From: Panonychus citri
Lineage: Eukaryota > Arthropoda > Arachnida > Trombidiformes > Tetranychidae
Length of the DNA stretch: 64,000 bases
Direction: 5' to 3'
Assembly (NCBI RefSeq): GCF_014898815.1
Contig: NW_026515543.1
Location: 3,162,001-3,226,000, forward strand
Shown here: piece after piece, positions 48,311 to 58,982 of the stretch
How the letters are laid out: the number at the start of each line of letters is the position of its first letter
Position numbering within the stretch: the stretch's first letter is position 1
Notes under the pieces: model-generated
What the model was told of the DNA's origin: nothing
Database searches by the model: none
The model's input: only the letters and a program-made list of their open reading frames with translations
Made by a program: the position numbers and the translations under genes

Positions 48311-50263
48311 GTATTCAATTGAAAACCTAATTTAACTTAATGAGGAAAAAAAAAGTTCTGATTATTTTGTTTACAAAACCACAAAACAATTTAACTTTTA
48401 ACATTCAATTTCAGGTAAATCAATTAATCTGATTCAATCTAAATGCTAATATGATTACTGGTTAAATTGAACAGTTTTATTGTCATTAAAGTTAATTGTT
48501 CCCTTTAACAACTAACCAATATGGTGATGTAATTAGCTATCAGACTGAAAGGAGAAATTGTTTATTTCTTTTCATATTTGAATCAAATCATTTTCTCTCT
48601 CTCTTTTTGATTGGAATTTAATTGTGCTGTTGATTATTTCATCATCATGATTGTTGATGAATGTTGTTGATTACATGGTTTATTGATGCATGTAACTATT
48701 TCCAGAGCAATGGCCATTTTCATGGGATAAACAAACCAACAAACAACTGACCTTCAAGAAAAGTTCATTGAATCATGGAAACATTTTCCCTCCAACTTAT
48801 TATATGGAAAACCTTGAATTTTGAAACATTATCACATATTTGGTGCAAATTTTCAAGTTCATCTTACGATTTATCATGAAAAATGAGAAAAGATTAACAT
48901 GCAAATGAATTCAACGAAATGATGATGATGATGATATGATCTATTCATCAATCATTGAAACAAAGTTATCATAAGATTGTTTATAAACCTTGGAACTAAA
49001 TTCTTATTATGTAAAAGACACGCAATTTTAATTTCTCAATCCTAATCAACTCGATTTGATGATGATCAGGGTAATGATTAATTTTTAATTCTATTAATTT
49101 GAACTTCCTAATCAAGAGAAAAGAAAAACAAAATTAAGGTTTGGTTTAAATAGTGACGATTAAAATTAACGAATGATTTTTATTTCCGTTGATTATAATT
49201 CCCATGATAATGAACAATCAATCCAATGATGATTTAATTGGATAATCAGCTGATTACGTATGATTGATTCATGGAAGTCAATTAAAATTTGAACTTTATG
49301 AAAAGTTAATTATCAAGTTGATCATAATTATCTAATAAATGATCAGTAAATGATTTTATTCAAATGATTTAAAGATCAGAATTTTAGAAACTTTTTTTTC
49401 GTCTGAAAAAGTTTCGAATGTGATTTTTTTTCTTCTTTTTTTCTGTTCATCTTCATCATCTTCATCATCATCTCATGTTACACTTGATTATCATGATTTA
49501 ATGATCACTTGATTAACAGTTAATGTCAATTGATTGAGGTGAAAAAAAGTTAATAGTTAACAAGAGACTGAGAAAGTTGGTTGATAAAAAATGAGATATT
49601 TTCATCTTGATCATGATGATTATTATTATCTTGATCATCTCTAGGTTATCATCATCATCATCATGATTATCATCATGCTGACAAAGGCCAGAAATGTTAA
49701 TTTGTATCAAATTAAGATTTTGATTAACAATCAATACTTGATTGTTACTTTTCATCTTATTATGATTCATTAATCACTATCAATAGATTTTAGTTTAATA
49801 ATATCACATATAAATAATGGTCATCACTTTGATGTAACTGATTGTTATAATCAACTGATTTAAATTGTTTAAATCATAATTGTGATTCTGATCATAAAAG
49901 TGATGACAAGGAATCAAATTTTTACAAAAGTAATCAGCTAATCATTAATACAATTGGTTAACTTTAGGTGATTGATTAACTGAATCACTTTTAATTGCCT
50001 TACTGATTGTTCCCAATTTATCCTCAACAATTAACAATCTAATTTGATTACTATTTGATTTACTGACCATTAATATCAATCACGTTATTGGTTCATTTAA
50101 TTCAATGTTAATTATATTTCTGCTTTGTTAATAACTGAATTACTTTTAATTTAGTTCTGATTACTTATTCAGATGATGAAAGTTTGTTTAATTGATCAAA
50201 TAACTACAATTATCGTTATGATTATTATTATTTAATTTATTAATCTTTGATTACTTTAACTAA

Positions 50264-50267
50264 TATT
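50264..50267. repeat. Target-site duplication of element B, left copy (TATT)
   Basis: TATT directly before the 5' LTR equals TATT directly after the 3' LTR at 62193-62196. Four bases fits Ty3/gypsy integrases. Confidence 0.8.
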
Positions 50268-50752
50268 TGTAAGGGAAACGCTTCGATTGCCTCTTTTCCC
50301 CTCTTAATTACTTTCTCTCTCCATCAACAATTAACTAATTATTACATTTGTTTATCCTGTCTAAATCTTTGTAACCAATCATGTTTCCCTACCTGGATAA
50401 ATACCTTAAGCATTTCCTTTCCTCATCAATCAGTTGTTGTACACCTTTACCTACAGTTAATCTCTTACTTTTCTACTCTCAACTTCACCTTTAACCTCAA
50501 GTTAAAGCTTATCCTCTCTCTCTCAAACTTCCGTTTCCTATGTTACAATTCTCAACAAAGTGTTACTATTTCAATTAAACAATTTCCTTAATTAATTTAT
50601 TGTTTACTGATTGTCAAGCTATTCAGCGAAAGGGCTATCAGGTAAATTACTGAACCCTCTCACTGATTGTTAGGCTTTGCAGTACGATCATAATCGGTGC
50701 ATTTTTGTAAGGGTGCCTGTACCTCATCCCCGTGAATTAATTAGACCTTACA
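50268..50752 (+). repeat. 5' LTR of element B (485 bp)
   Basis: TGTAAGGGAAACGCTTCG to ATTAGACCTTACA. Terminal inverted repeats TGTAAGG/CCTTACA are present. It is nine bases shorter than the 3' LTR because of seven deletions of one or two bases; only one substitution separates them. Towards its 3' end it contains a shortened copy of the hairpin loop core (GGTAAATTACTGAACC at 50641). Confidence 0.95.
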
Positions 50753-50754
50753 AA

Positions 50755-50767
50755 TGGTGGAGATCCC
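50755..50767 (+). other. Primer-binding site of element B
   Basis: TGGTGGAGATCCC starts two bases after the LTR. It begins with the complement of CCA and shares its first ten bases with the PBS of element A. Confidence 0.75.
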
Positions 50768-50918
50768 TCATTACTTAAACGAGTAATTACTTTAGAAAGT
50801 GGTGGTAATCATCATCTTTACTAAAGGTAGCGTGAAAGTGTGTTCCTTACCACGTGTTTACTAGCAATTAGTGTGTTTCCCAAGTGCTCGTTAGCTACAA
50901 TCAAAAACAATTAACAAA

Positions 50919-53024
50919 GTGGAGCGTTCGTTCTCATCAACATCATCAATAGACTCAAAATTATTTTCATCAATCGACTCAAAAATTTTCTCATCAATAA
51001 GAACAGCGATTTCTGTTCCAAATCTCAACGAATCTCTTGTTGAATTTTTTCATTCGCACAAGCAAGTCAACATTCACGATTGGACCTTCAATCAATCAAT
51101 TATGTCCATATCAACTACAATCGGCGATTATATTAGCGATGATGCTAATCGACAAAAATTATGTGAAATCTACGGCCTCAAATATTCACCTCAAGGTAAA
51201 GCCTATGTCACCAAGGTCATTCGCGAAGCGATGACAACTCAAGCATTTATTTGTGGTCTCCTCTCTTCCTTCTCATCACCCATTGATAAAAATTTTCCCT
51301 TTGATGATAAATTTCTGGAATGTCCAAATTCACCACAAATTAAACTCTGGTATTACTGAAGAGAATCTCCGTAAGCTCATCAAAGAAGACGTTATTGATG
51401 AAGGTAAGAATCTTTCTGAAGATTATCTTAAGGAATTAGAGTTCACATCAATGCAGATTAAAAGGTATTTCGAGTGTTTCTCTCAGAATGATGATTATGA
51501 TAAAGGTCAAGTCAATGACGATGACAATGACGAGCCACATAATTATCATTCTCACTCCCAAATAATACTAAATCAAATAATCAAAACCTTTAATCAAACG
51601 CCAATCAATTCAAATCAAATGTTCAATCAATCAATTTTCAATCCTGCGTTTTTTCAACAAATGTTTCGACCTAATTCACCTTCTATTCTTGATGGATTTA
51701 AATTTAAATCCGTAATTGAGGAGTACATTGAAAAAGGGTCACTGACTTTTTGCCAATGGCTCAACAAATTAGAGAGAAGAGTCGCCTTATTAGAGCTTTC
51801 TGATCACCTTGCGATCAAAACCCTTTGCTCAAGTTACTGATGATATTCATAAAGCTATTGATGAGATTATGAAAACAATCCCAGTATTTCATTTTCTAAA
51901 TTAGTTAAACAAGTCAGAGAAAGTTTTGTCGGCGAAAAAAGTAGAAGCCACAGAAAAGCTATTTAACAAAAATTTGTCAAAGGCACTAATCCAAGTGATT
52001 ATGTCTTTGAGCTCACTAAACTGCTAGGTTAGTAATACCTAAGATTCCCGATAAAGGAATCATTTTTCTGATTCTTCATTTGCTTCCAAATGAATTAAGC
52101 TTTTCATTAAGGCATAATTCAAATGTAAACACTCTAGACAAATTAACTAAATTTCTAATCATTTACAGTAATAAGATTAAAGATAGTTCTTGTGATGAAA
52201 ATTATGTCCCAAGTCCGAACAGTCGGAGACAGAATCAAAATAACAATAACAATAATAATAGAAAATCAAACAATTTCAATTCTGGTTATACACCTAATAA
52301 AGACAGTTCTAATCGATCGCAACGATCAAGCACTCCCACAAATTCTCGATCAAAATCAACGTATAACCAAGAGCAGAATAATTCTTCATCACCTAACAAT
52401 TCACGACCTTCTAGAGGTCGATCTCAGAACTATAGAGGACGAGGAGGAAGGTCAAACTATCAGCAATCAAATAGACCTCAACCTCAACAGAATAATCAAC
52501 CACAGCCCACTAATGAAAATAGTAATAGTAACACAAACAGTAATAATAGTAATTACTGTTCTCTTTGTACGACCTATGGTCACACAACAGCAAACTGTCA
52601 GGCTAGAGTAGCCGCTGAAACTAATATTAATTGTATGATACAAGCTATCAACAATCAGATTAACATGAGACCGAGAGTAATTATAAATGTAGATCACCCT
52701 GAAATAGCTAAGCTTGAAGCTCTTCTTGATTCCGGCTCAGGCTCAACCTTCATGAGAAAGGATTTAGCTATTCGATTGAAAATTCCTATCTACCAAAGTC
52801 AACATGAGTTTTTAGGGTTATCAGGGAGAAATAAACCTGTGAGAGCGGTTGGTGTTACCCAATTGGTTTTCCAATTGGAAAACCCGAGCAAATTAGATCC
52901 ATTAAGAGTCTTTGTATTAGAAGAGTTACCGTTAGAAATGATTCTTGGTAAAAATTTCTGGTTCTGGTCAAATACTGCACTGGAAGCTGACCCTATTAGG
53001 GATGAAACCTACAAGATCTGGTAA
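50919..53024 (+). pseudogene. Gag and protease region, broken by several frameshifts
   Basis: The frame opens with MERSFSSTSSIDSK at the first start after the leader (GTGGAGCG precedes; the listed first codon is GTG, so the true start is uncertain). Gag sequence is then carried successively by different phases: 50919 to about 51330, 51253-51840, several short pieces between 51840 and 52080, and 52080-53024. The last piece has an Asn/Gln/Arg-rich basic tract, a zinc knuckle C-x2-C-x4-H-x4-C (CSLCTTYGHTTANC, about 52558-52599), and the aspartic protease with DSGSGST at about 52728 and the flap-end motif MILGKNFW near 52939. Gag would form the particle and the protease would cut the polyprotein. 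As written, this copy cannot make one continuous gag-protease. At least five phase changes lie in about 2.7 kb. Confidence 0.8.
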
Positions 53025-53876
53025 AGAACTCAAAGTTACTTTGAAAATTCCCGGACCTGAATGTTCCACCATCTCTTCACCACTCAATTCCCAAAGATCT
53101 ATGGACCGGCCTGTTACCCATCAAACTGCATAATTAACAAATCACAGTCCATAAATTCGACCTCACAATTCGCTTCAACCTCAAACTCACCTTCACAAAT
53201 GTCTCAATCAACTTTAAATCATCAACAATTAAATCAATCAACAATCAATTTACAATCATCTCACAATTATCATCAACCTTCAACTTCTAGTCACAATCAT
53301 TTTAATCAAATCAATCAAATTGATCAACGATCAAATTCTTCTTCTAATTTTAACTTAAATTTTCCACAATCAACTTTTAAATTAACGCCATTTAATCAAC
53401 AATCAAATCATCTTAATCAACAATCAAGCCATTTTAATCAACATGATAATCATGTCCTCTTATCAGATGAACAATATCTTCATGAAATTAAAAAAGCAAA
53501 GTTAGATACGAGAAGAGATGAATTCCCACAGGAAATCTCAGATCTTCAATCTACATTAATTAAAGGCATTTCAACTAATTTAAATCAGCAACAAAAATCA
53601 TCTATGATGAATTTTCTCAACAAATTTAAATCCGTTTTCTCTACTCACAAATACGACCTGGGTTGTATTCCAGCTGAAACTGTAAATATTAAAATCGATA
53701 TTGGTAATCATTCTATTCCTAAATGTAATCCTTATCGACTTGGCCCGAAAAAGAGAGAAATTTTGGACAAGAAGATAAAAGAATTAATTCAAAATAATAT
53801 CATCGAACCTTCTAATTCATGCGGTGGATCACCCGCTCTGGTAGAAAACCTGGTGGTAAAGATTATCGATTGGTAA
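53025..53876 (+). pseudogene. Protease-RT linker and N-terminal end of reverse transcriptase
   Basis: After the stop at 53022-53024 the same phase continues through an Asn/Gln/Ser-rich linker (from about 53061) into the start of RT: LNKFKSVFSTHKYDLGCIP, IPKCNPYRLGPKKREILDKK and IIEPSNSCGGSPALVEN, the usual segment preceding the RT palm. It ends with a stop at 53874-53876, while the RT core continues in another phase from about 53845, so there is a phase change inside the RT N-terminus. Between 53010 and 53130 a second phase also looks coding, pointing to two further small breaks. Confidence 0.75.
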
Positions 53877-56563
53877 CTTCATTCAAAGAATTGAATTCGA
53901 TTATGAAAACGAGATCATATCCTATGCCAAATATTGATGATCATATTCAGGCCTTGGCAGGTTATGAATATTTCATCACAATAGATTTTGCTCAAGGGTT
54001 TCATCAGATTCAATTGAATCCCGAAGAAAGAGAAAAAGTCGCTCTGGTAACTGAAATGGGTAAATTCCAGTATGTTCGTTTACCCATGGGTCTAGCTGAT
54101 TCCCCTGCTTATTTCCAACAATTCGTCAATTCTGTTTTTGGAAATCTACTCTACAAAGCTTGTTTAGCTTACATCGATGACATTGTCATCTTTGGAAAAT
54201 CGTTCGAAGAACTAATCAACAATGCAAATGCTGTTTTCTCAAGAATAAAAGATATTGGTCTAAAGGTTCAACCTGATAAATGTAAATGGGGACACAAAGA
54301 GGTAAAATTCCTTGGTCATATAATCAGCGGAAATTCAGTTCGCCCTGATCCTGAGAAAATTCAGAGATTGAAAGAATTTCAACCTCCGAAAAACGTCAAG
54401 GGACTTCAAAGTCAACTGGGACTTTTTAACTACCTCTCAAAATTCATTCCGAATTATTCAACAGTCGCTTCGATTTTATTCGAACTTTGTTCAAAGAAGA
54501 ACAGAGGACGATTCGAATGGAATAAAAATCATCAAAAGGCTTGGCAACATATCAAAGATTCTCTAATCAAAGATTGTTTATTATCTCAATTTAAACCTGA
54601 GGCTCAACATAAACTGATGGTTGACGCTTCATCGATTGCCGTTGGAGGAATACTCCTTCAACTGGAAAATAATGAATGGCGAGCAGTTTCGTATTTTGGT
54701 CAGAAACTTGCAAAATATCAATTGGCATACACAATAACTGAGAAAGAGTGTTTGGCGGTTATTGTTGCAGTTAACAAATACTCTCATTATTTAAGTGGAA
54801 AAAGTTTTACGATCGTCTCTGATCACTGTGCACTTTGTGCTTTACCTAAAATTAATTTTAAATGTGCACGTTTACACCGATGGGCATCGCTGATGTCCCA
54901 ATATGATTATAAAATTGAGTACAGCAAAGGTGACACTCACCCAGCTGATTGCTTCTCACGATCAAGTGAATGGCGTCACAAGAAAATCGGTGAAATCAAC
55001 GAAGAAGACTACTATAAATATTTATTATTTGCTTTCGAGGAAAATGGTCATGTCATGTGTAACGAGTTACACCAAAATCCTCATCATCATCTAAATCATA
55101 ATTATAATTGGATGGATAAAGATGAAATTCTCATTAAGAATTTCGATTGTGACGATATACAGATGATTAATGAAGAAAATAAGAATCAATGGATTTTATT
55201 TTCCAAACAATTAGCGGAAGAAATTGGAGAGAAATTGGGACAACCTGAAATTATCGATGATAAGTTAATTTCTAAATTCATAGTAACTGGTGATCAAAGA
55301 AACACTGATGATAATAATTTTAATAATTCGAGCGAAATTAAAAAACATCAAGCAAAGGACAATTATGTCAAAACTACAATTCGTCAATTAGCGAAAGGCT
55401 ATTTGACTAAACACTTCGTGATGAAACAAGGGATTCTTCATAGAAAATTAAATGATAACAAGTTGGTTATCGTTCTTCCTGCATCTCTGCAAGAAAAAGT
55501 TTTTAGTGCAATGCACACGGAATCTATCGGAGGTCATTTTGGATTTAAATCCACAACAAAAAGAATCAAAGAGATATTCTGGTTCCCTCAAATGGATGAA
55601 TGGCTGAAATCTAAAATCGCTAATTGTGATACCTGCCTATCTTTTAAACATCCGACAACAAACAATCATCGACCTCATCAAATGCCGATTCCAATTCAAC
55701 CCTTGGATCGATTGCAAATCGACATCGTTGGAAAATTTCATCCCTCATCACAACGCAACGAATATCTATTCACAGCAGTTGATTATTTTACGAAATACGT
55801 TTTCGCTCAACCTTCAAGGAATCAAAAAGAAAATGATGCGATAAAATTTGTTAAATACATTATTCAATTTATCGGTCATCCTAAAACTATTCAAGTTGAT
55901 AACGGACCTTGTTTCAGGTCAAATGGTTTCAAGGAATTTTGTGAGCAACAAAAGATTAAGCTACAATTTACAACACCTTATCGCCCTCAGTCGAATGGAC
56001 TCATCGAAAGGTTAAATGGAATTCTTGGAAATAGAATCAATATGTTTACGGTTATTCCTAAAGATTGGGACAAATGGATAACTGAACTTGTTTTAAGCTA
56101 CAATTCTGCTCACTCGGAAAGTTTACAAACTTCTCCCTATTACCTGTTGTTTGGTAAATTACCAAATACTCCTTTACTGAATGAACTGGAAATTCAGCCA
56201 ACAGTATCTTCTCAAGAGGAACTACAAAAGATGAGAAATGATCATTATCAAAAGATGATAATGAATCAACAAAATCGAATTGATCTTATCGATCCTAAAC
56301 CCTTACCATTTAAAGTAGGTGATCGAGTGAAAATTTCTGTCAAAATTCAGAATAAGTTAAGAGGAAAGAAACTAACTGCTCCTTATAAAGGAGATTACAT
56401 TGTTATTGAGATTTATGATTCTGCTGCTTTAGTTGTTGGATTAAAAGGTCCACCAATTAAAGTTAATTTTGAGAATTTAAAATTAGCAGGTGAAAGAATG
56501 GAGTTGAACGATCTAACAGATGAATCAGCTGATGTTTTAACAACATCAGATCACACAGAATAA
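53819..56563 (+). CDS. pol: Pol: reverse transcriptase, RNase H and integrase
   Basis: An unbroken frame of 914 codons. Reverse transcriptase: FITIDFAQGF with the first catalytic Asp at about residue 56, FQYVRLPMGLADSPAYFQ, and the YIDD box at 118-121. RNase H: Asp in LMVDASS at about 269, Glu in TEKECLAV, Asp in SDHCAL. Integrase: an HHCC zinc finger (MHTESIGGHFG ... CDTC), then the DDE core with QIDIVG, QVDNGP and GLIERLNG, and a C-terminal basic GPY-like module with YKGDYIVIE; no chromodomain is apparent. The start codon at 53819 is simply the first ATG of the frame; biologically it continues the gag-protease polyprotein, from which it is separated by a phase change. Domain order is that of Ty3/gypsy. 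Confidence 0.95.
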   Translation: MRWITRSGRKPGGKDYRLVTSFKELNSIMKTRSYPMPNIDDHIQALAGYEYFITIDFAQGFHQIQLNPEEREKVALVTEMGKFQYVRLPMGLADSPAYFQQFVNSVFGNLLYKACLAYIDDIVIFGKSFEELINNANAVFSRIKDIGLKVQPDKCKWGHKEVKFLGHIISGNSVRPDPEKIQRLKEFQPPKNVKGLQSQLGLFNYLSKFIPNYSTVASILFELCSKKNRGRFEWNKNHQKAWQHIKDSLIKDCLLSQFKPEAQHKLMVDASSIAVGGILLQLENNEWRAVSYFGQKLAKYQLAYTITEKECLAVIVAVNKYSHYLSGKSFTIVSDHCALCALPKINFKCARLHRWASLMSQYDYKIEYSKGDTHPADCFSRSSEWRHKKIGEINEEDYYKYLLFAFEENGHVMCNELHQNPHHHLNHNYNWMDKDEILIKNFDCDDIQMINEENKNQWILFSKQLAEEIGEKLGQPEIIDDKLISKFIVTGDQRNTDDNNFNNSSEIKKHQAKDNYVKTTIRQLAKGYLTKHFVMKQGILHRKLNDNKLVIVLPASLQEKVFSAMHTESIGGHFGFKSTTKRIKEIFWFPQMDEWLKSKIANCDTCLSFKHPTTNNHRPHQMPIPIQPLDRLQIDIVGKFHPSSQRNEYLFTAVDYFTKYVFAQPSRNQKENDAIKFVKYIIQFIGHPKTIQVDNGPCFRSNGFKEFCEQQKIKLQFTTPYRPQSNGLIERLNGILGNRINMFTVIPKDWDKWITELVLSYNSAHSESLQTSPYYLLFGKLPNTPLLNELEIQPTVSSQEELQKMRNDHYQKMIMNQQNRIDLIDPKPLPFKVGDRVKISVKIQNKLRGKKLTAPYKGDYIVIEIYDSAALVVGLKGPPIKVNFENLKLAGERMELNDLTDESADVLTTSDHTE

Positions 56564-58982
56564 GTTAATCAATCAAATTGATTCGATTAACTTAATAACT
56601 TCCTGTCAGTTTACCTTTCACTCTCATCTTTCAATCATTCATAGATTAATTAATTTAATTAATCTTCATTAATCATTCAATCTCATTTTCTTACTCTATG
56701 TAAAGATAGATAATCAATCATCTTTCATACAAATTGATATTCAAAGTAAATTACCCTGAATAATCAATACAATTAGATAGCATTGGTCAAATTTTAAATT
56801 CGATAGAAAGTAAATTACCTCTTTTCGAATAACAAAATACAAAATGAATGAAATCAGTTCAGAGTAAATTACCCTGATATCTGATTATTCATTCAAATTA
56901 AGAAAAGTCCAAACAATTGAACTTTTCAAACCCTTTTACCATCGTTGATTTTGTGTCCTTCTTTCTCTGTCCTTCCTTGGTGGAATTAATCAATTCGCCA
57001 ATGTTGAATCTGGATTGATCTTATTGAGATTCCCTGTTAATACAAAAAACAAAACAAATCGTTAATATAATTTAAACAAAATTAGGAAAACAATTAAGGA
57101 AAATTGATTTAGTAACACTTGGATCATTTATTCAGATTCTATCTCTTAGAAAGAAACTCATCTATTCGGATGAAATTCTCATGTAAGTCGTTGACAAATC
57201 CACGCCAATTGAGATTAGTTTTTAATCAAATTCACAAATCAACAGTTTTAATTAATCAATCATTGACCATAAAAGACCAAAGTAAATTACCCTGATCTTT
57301 GAGTCCAATTAGTTGATAAATTCAACATTAAAAAGCTATCTAATTCTAACTCTTTCAATCTCTCATTCTAATTTTTAATTAATTAATCGTCTCATTCTCT
57401 TCCTTTCTTTCATTAGAAATTTTCTTGTTCAAAGTAAATTACCCTGAACAAGCTGATTATTCACTGAATGATCAAGATTTACTAAATCAATTTAAAAGAG
57501 AAACGATTTTTCAAAGAATAGAGAAAGAGTTTTGACCATTGAGTCAACATTTAAACAAAGATTAATACTTATCTTAAGCTTTCCTCCATCTTTGTTCCCA
57601 CGGCCAATTCGTCGCCAACATGTTAATTTAGAACAAAAGAAAACAATTAATTTTCAAATCTAAATTCTAATTAATTTTAACATTTAAATCTACCTTTTCA
57701 AATCTAATTAGATTTCCAATCAATTCGTTCCTCTTGATTCTCTAATATATAAAAAGAAAAGAAAGAAACTCAAGCAAAAGTAAAATGGCCAAAGTAAATT
57801 ACCCTGAGCCAAGTTTACATTTGAATTGAAAATTTGATTAATTCATTTTCAATTAATTTAGGAAACAATTGAGACAATCAAAATAAAAGTAAATTACCCT
57901 TAAAGATTGATTGAAACAATTAAAACAAAGAAAAAAGCTGAATCAGAACTTACCTTCTGCTTGATGTGAACCTCGTTCCAATTGAAAATTTTCAGTTGAA
58001 GATTCTTCAAAATCTATTCAGTCGATTTTTCTTATTGATACACCAAAAGAAAGAGCACTTCTTAATTAACAAAAATAATATAAATTTAACTTTTAAAAAG
58101 TAAATTAATTAACTAATTAAATTAATTAATTAGAGAGAAACAAAAGTAAATTACCCTTGAAATCTCATCTATTAATCAACTGATTGCGCTTGCGCACAAA
58201 TTTTTCTCTTTCTTTTCTCTGTCTTCCGTTTCCCTCCAATTAGAAATTCTATTCTATTTTTCTCCCTTTCTCTCTTCTTTCTTTTCTCTGTCTATTTCTC
58301 TGTCTTTTCTGACATTGGTCAGTTTTGTTCTATTCTTCAATTAGAAGAGTTAAAATTCAAATTTTCTCAAATGTGTTGACACGTTTTTCTCTCTCTCATT
58401 TTGTGACAATCAAATCAACAATTAATTTAGTTAATTTAGTTAATATTAAGGAAGATATTGGGGTAATTTACTTCAAACTTCCTTAATTAATCAACTTTAA
58501 ATCAATTTAAATTAGAAATTGATACAAATTTAACCAAAGTAAATTACCCTGGTTAACATGCTGCTTTCATGTGAAGATGAAAATTGTGATTTTTGATTTG
58601 ATTTGTCTTTCTCTTTCTCATCGACAATTAATTATGATTGTTACAAATGTTTAATCAATCAAACTCTTCAACAATTAAGTCAACAATTAGAAAATACTAA
58701 TTTCCTTTCATTTCCATTTCCTATCCTAACAATAACCTTCGCACAAAGTCAAAGTAGATATTGGGGTAAATTACTTCAAACTACTTTGTTAACTAATTTT
58801 CCTTATCCTATCCCAGTTAATTGTTAATAGGGTAAATTACTTTAGACAACAATTAATTTTCCTAATCCTACCCTTTCCTTAATTTCGTCGCCACAAATAA
58901 ATTGCTGTGTTTAAATTCAAGTGAACCCTTGGTGACATTGGGAGGATTACCTGTTGTTAATTTGGAAAATTAATTGATTAAA
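56564..58982 (+). other. Non-coding segment between pol and the 3' gene of element B
   Basis: 2.4 kb without a plausible frame (the 74-codon frame at 58603-58827 starts with TTG and is not trusted). The segment is occupied by the hairpin array listed separately. It also contains twice-repeated words such as CAATTCG(T)CGCCAA (57604, cf. 56993). It could act as a 5' UTR, as an intron of a spliced subgenomic RNA for the 3' gene, or as packaging signals. Confidence 0.6.
56733..58856 (+). repeat. Array of hairpins with one shared loop core and copy-specific stems
   Basis: About a dozen copies of AAAGTAAATTACCCT (forward near 56743, 56808, 56861, 57279, 57431, 57791, 57886, 58143, 58536; reverse-oriented near 58461, 58764, 58829). 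Each is flanked by arms complementary to each other but unlike those of the other copies. Examples: ATTGATATTC/GAATAATCAAT (56733/56758); GAATGAAATCAG/CTGATTATTCATTC (56846/56881); CTTGTTC/GAACAAG (57424/57446); TTAATATTAAGGAAG/CTTCCTTAATTAA (58440/58478); TTAACC/GGTTAA (58530/58551); CAAAGTAG/CTACTTTG (58750/58781); TTAATTGTT/AACAATTAA (58817/58848). The copy at 58143 has only weak arms. Function unknown; RNA structure is the most direct reading. Confidence 0.85.

Larger units (their letters stand above)
45054..50267. other. Gene-poor stretch left of element B
   Basis: AT-rich, with AG-rich and GAAGAT-rich tracts (45720-45790, 46360-46500). A GC-richer block at 46925-47000 (GATCTCGTTACTAAGG, CCTTCGTCGATATCAATTGG) followed by a donor-like AAG/GTAAGA at 47315 could be a plus-strand 5' exon. 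A candidate minus-strand first exon lies at 48110-48310. Both are unproven. Confidence 0.4.

Noticed and set aside
58603..58827. 74-codon frame before the 3' gene of element B
   Set aside because: It starts at TTG, has no recognisable feature, and contains one of the hairpins of the array.
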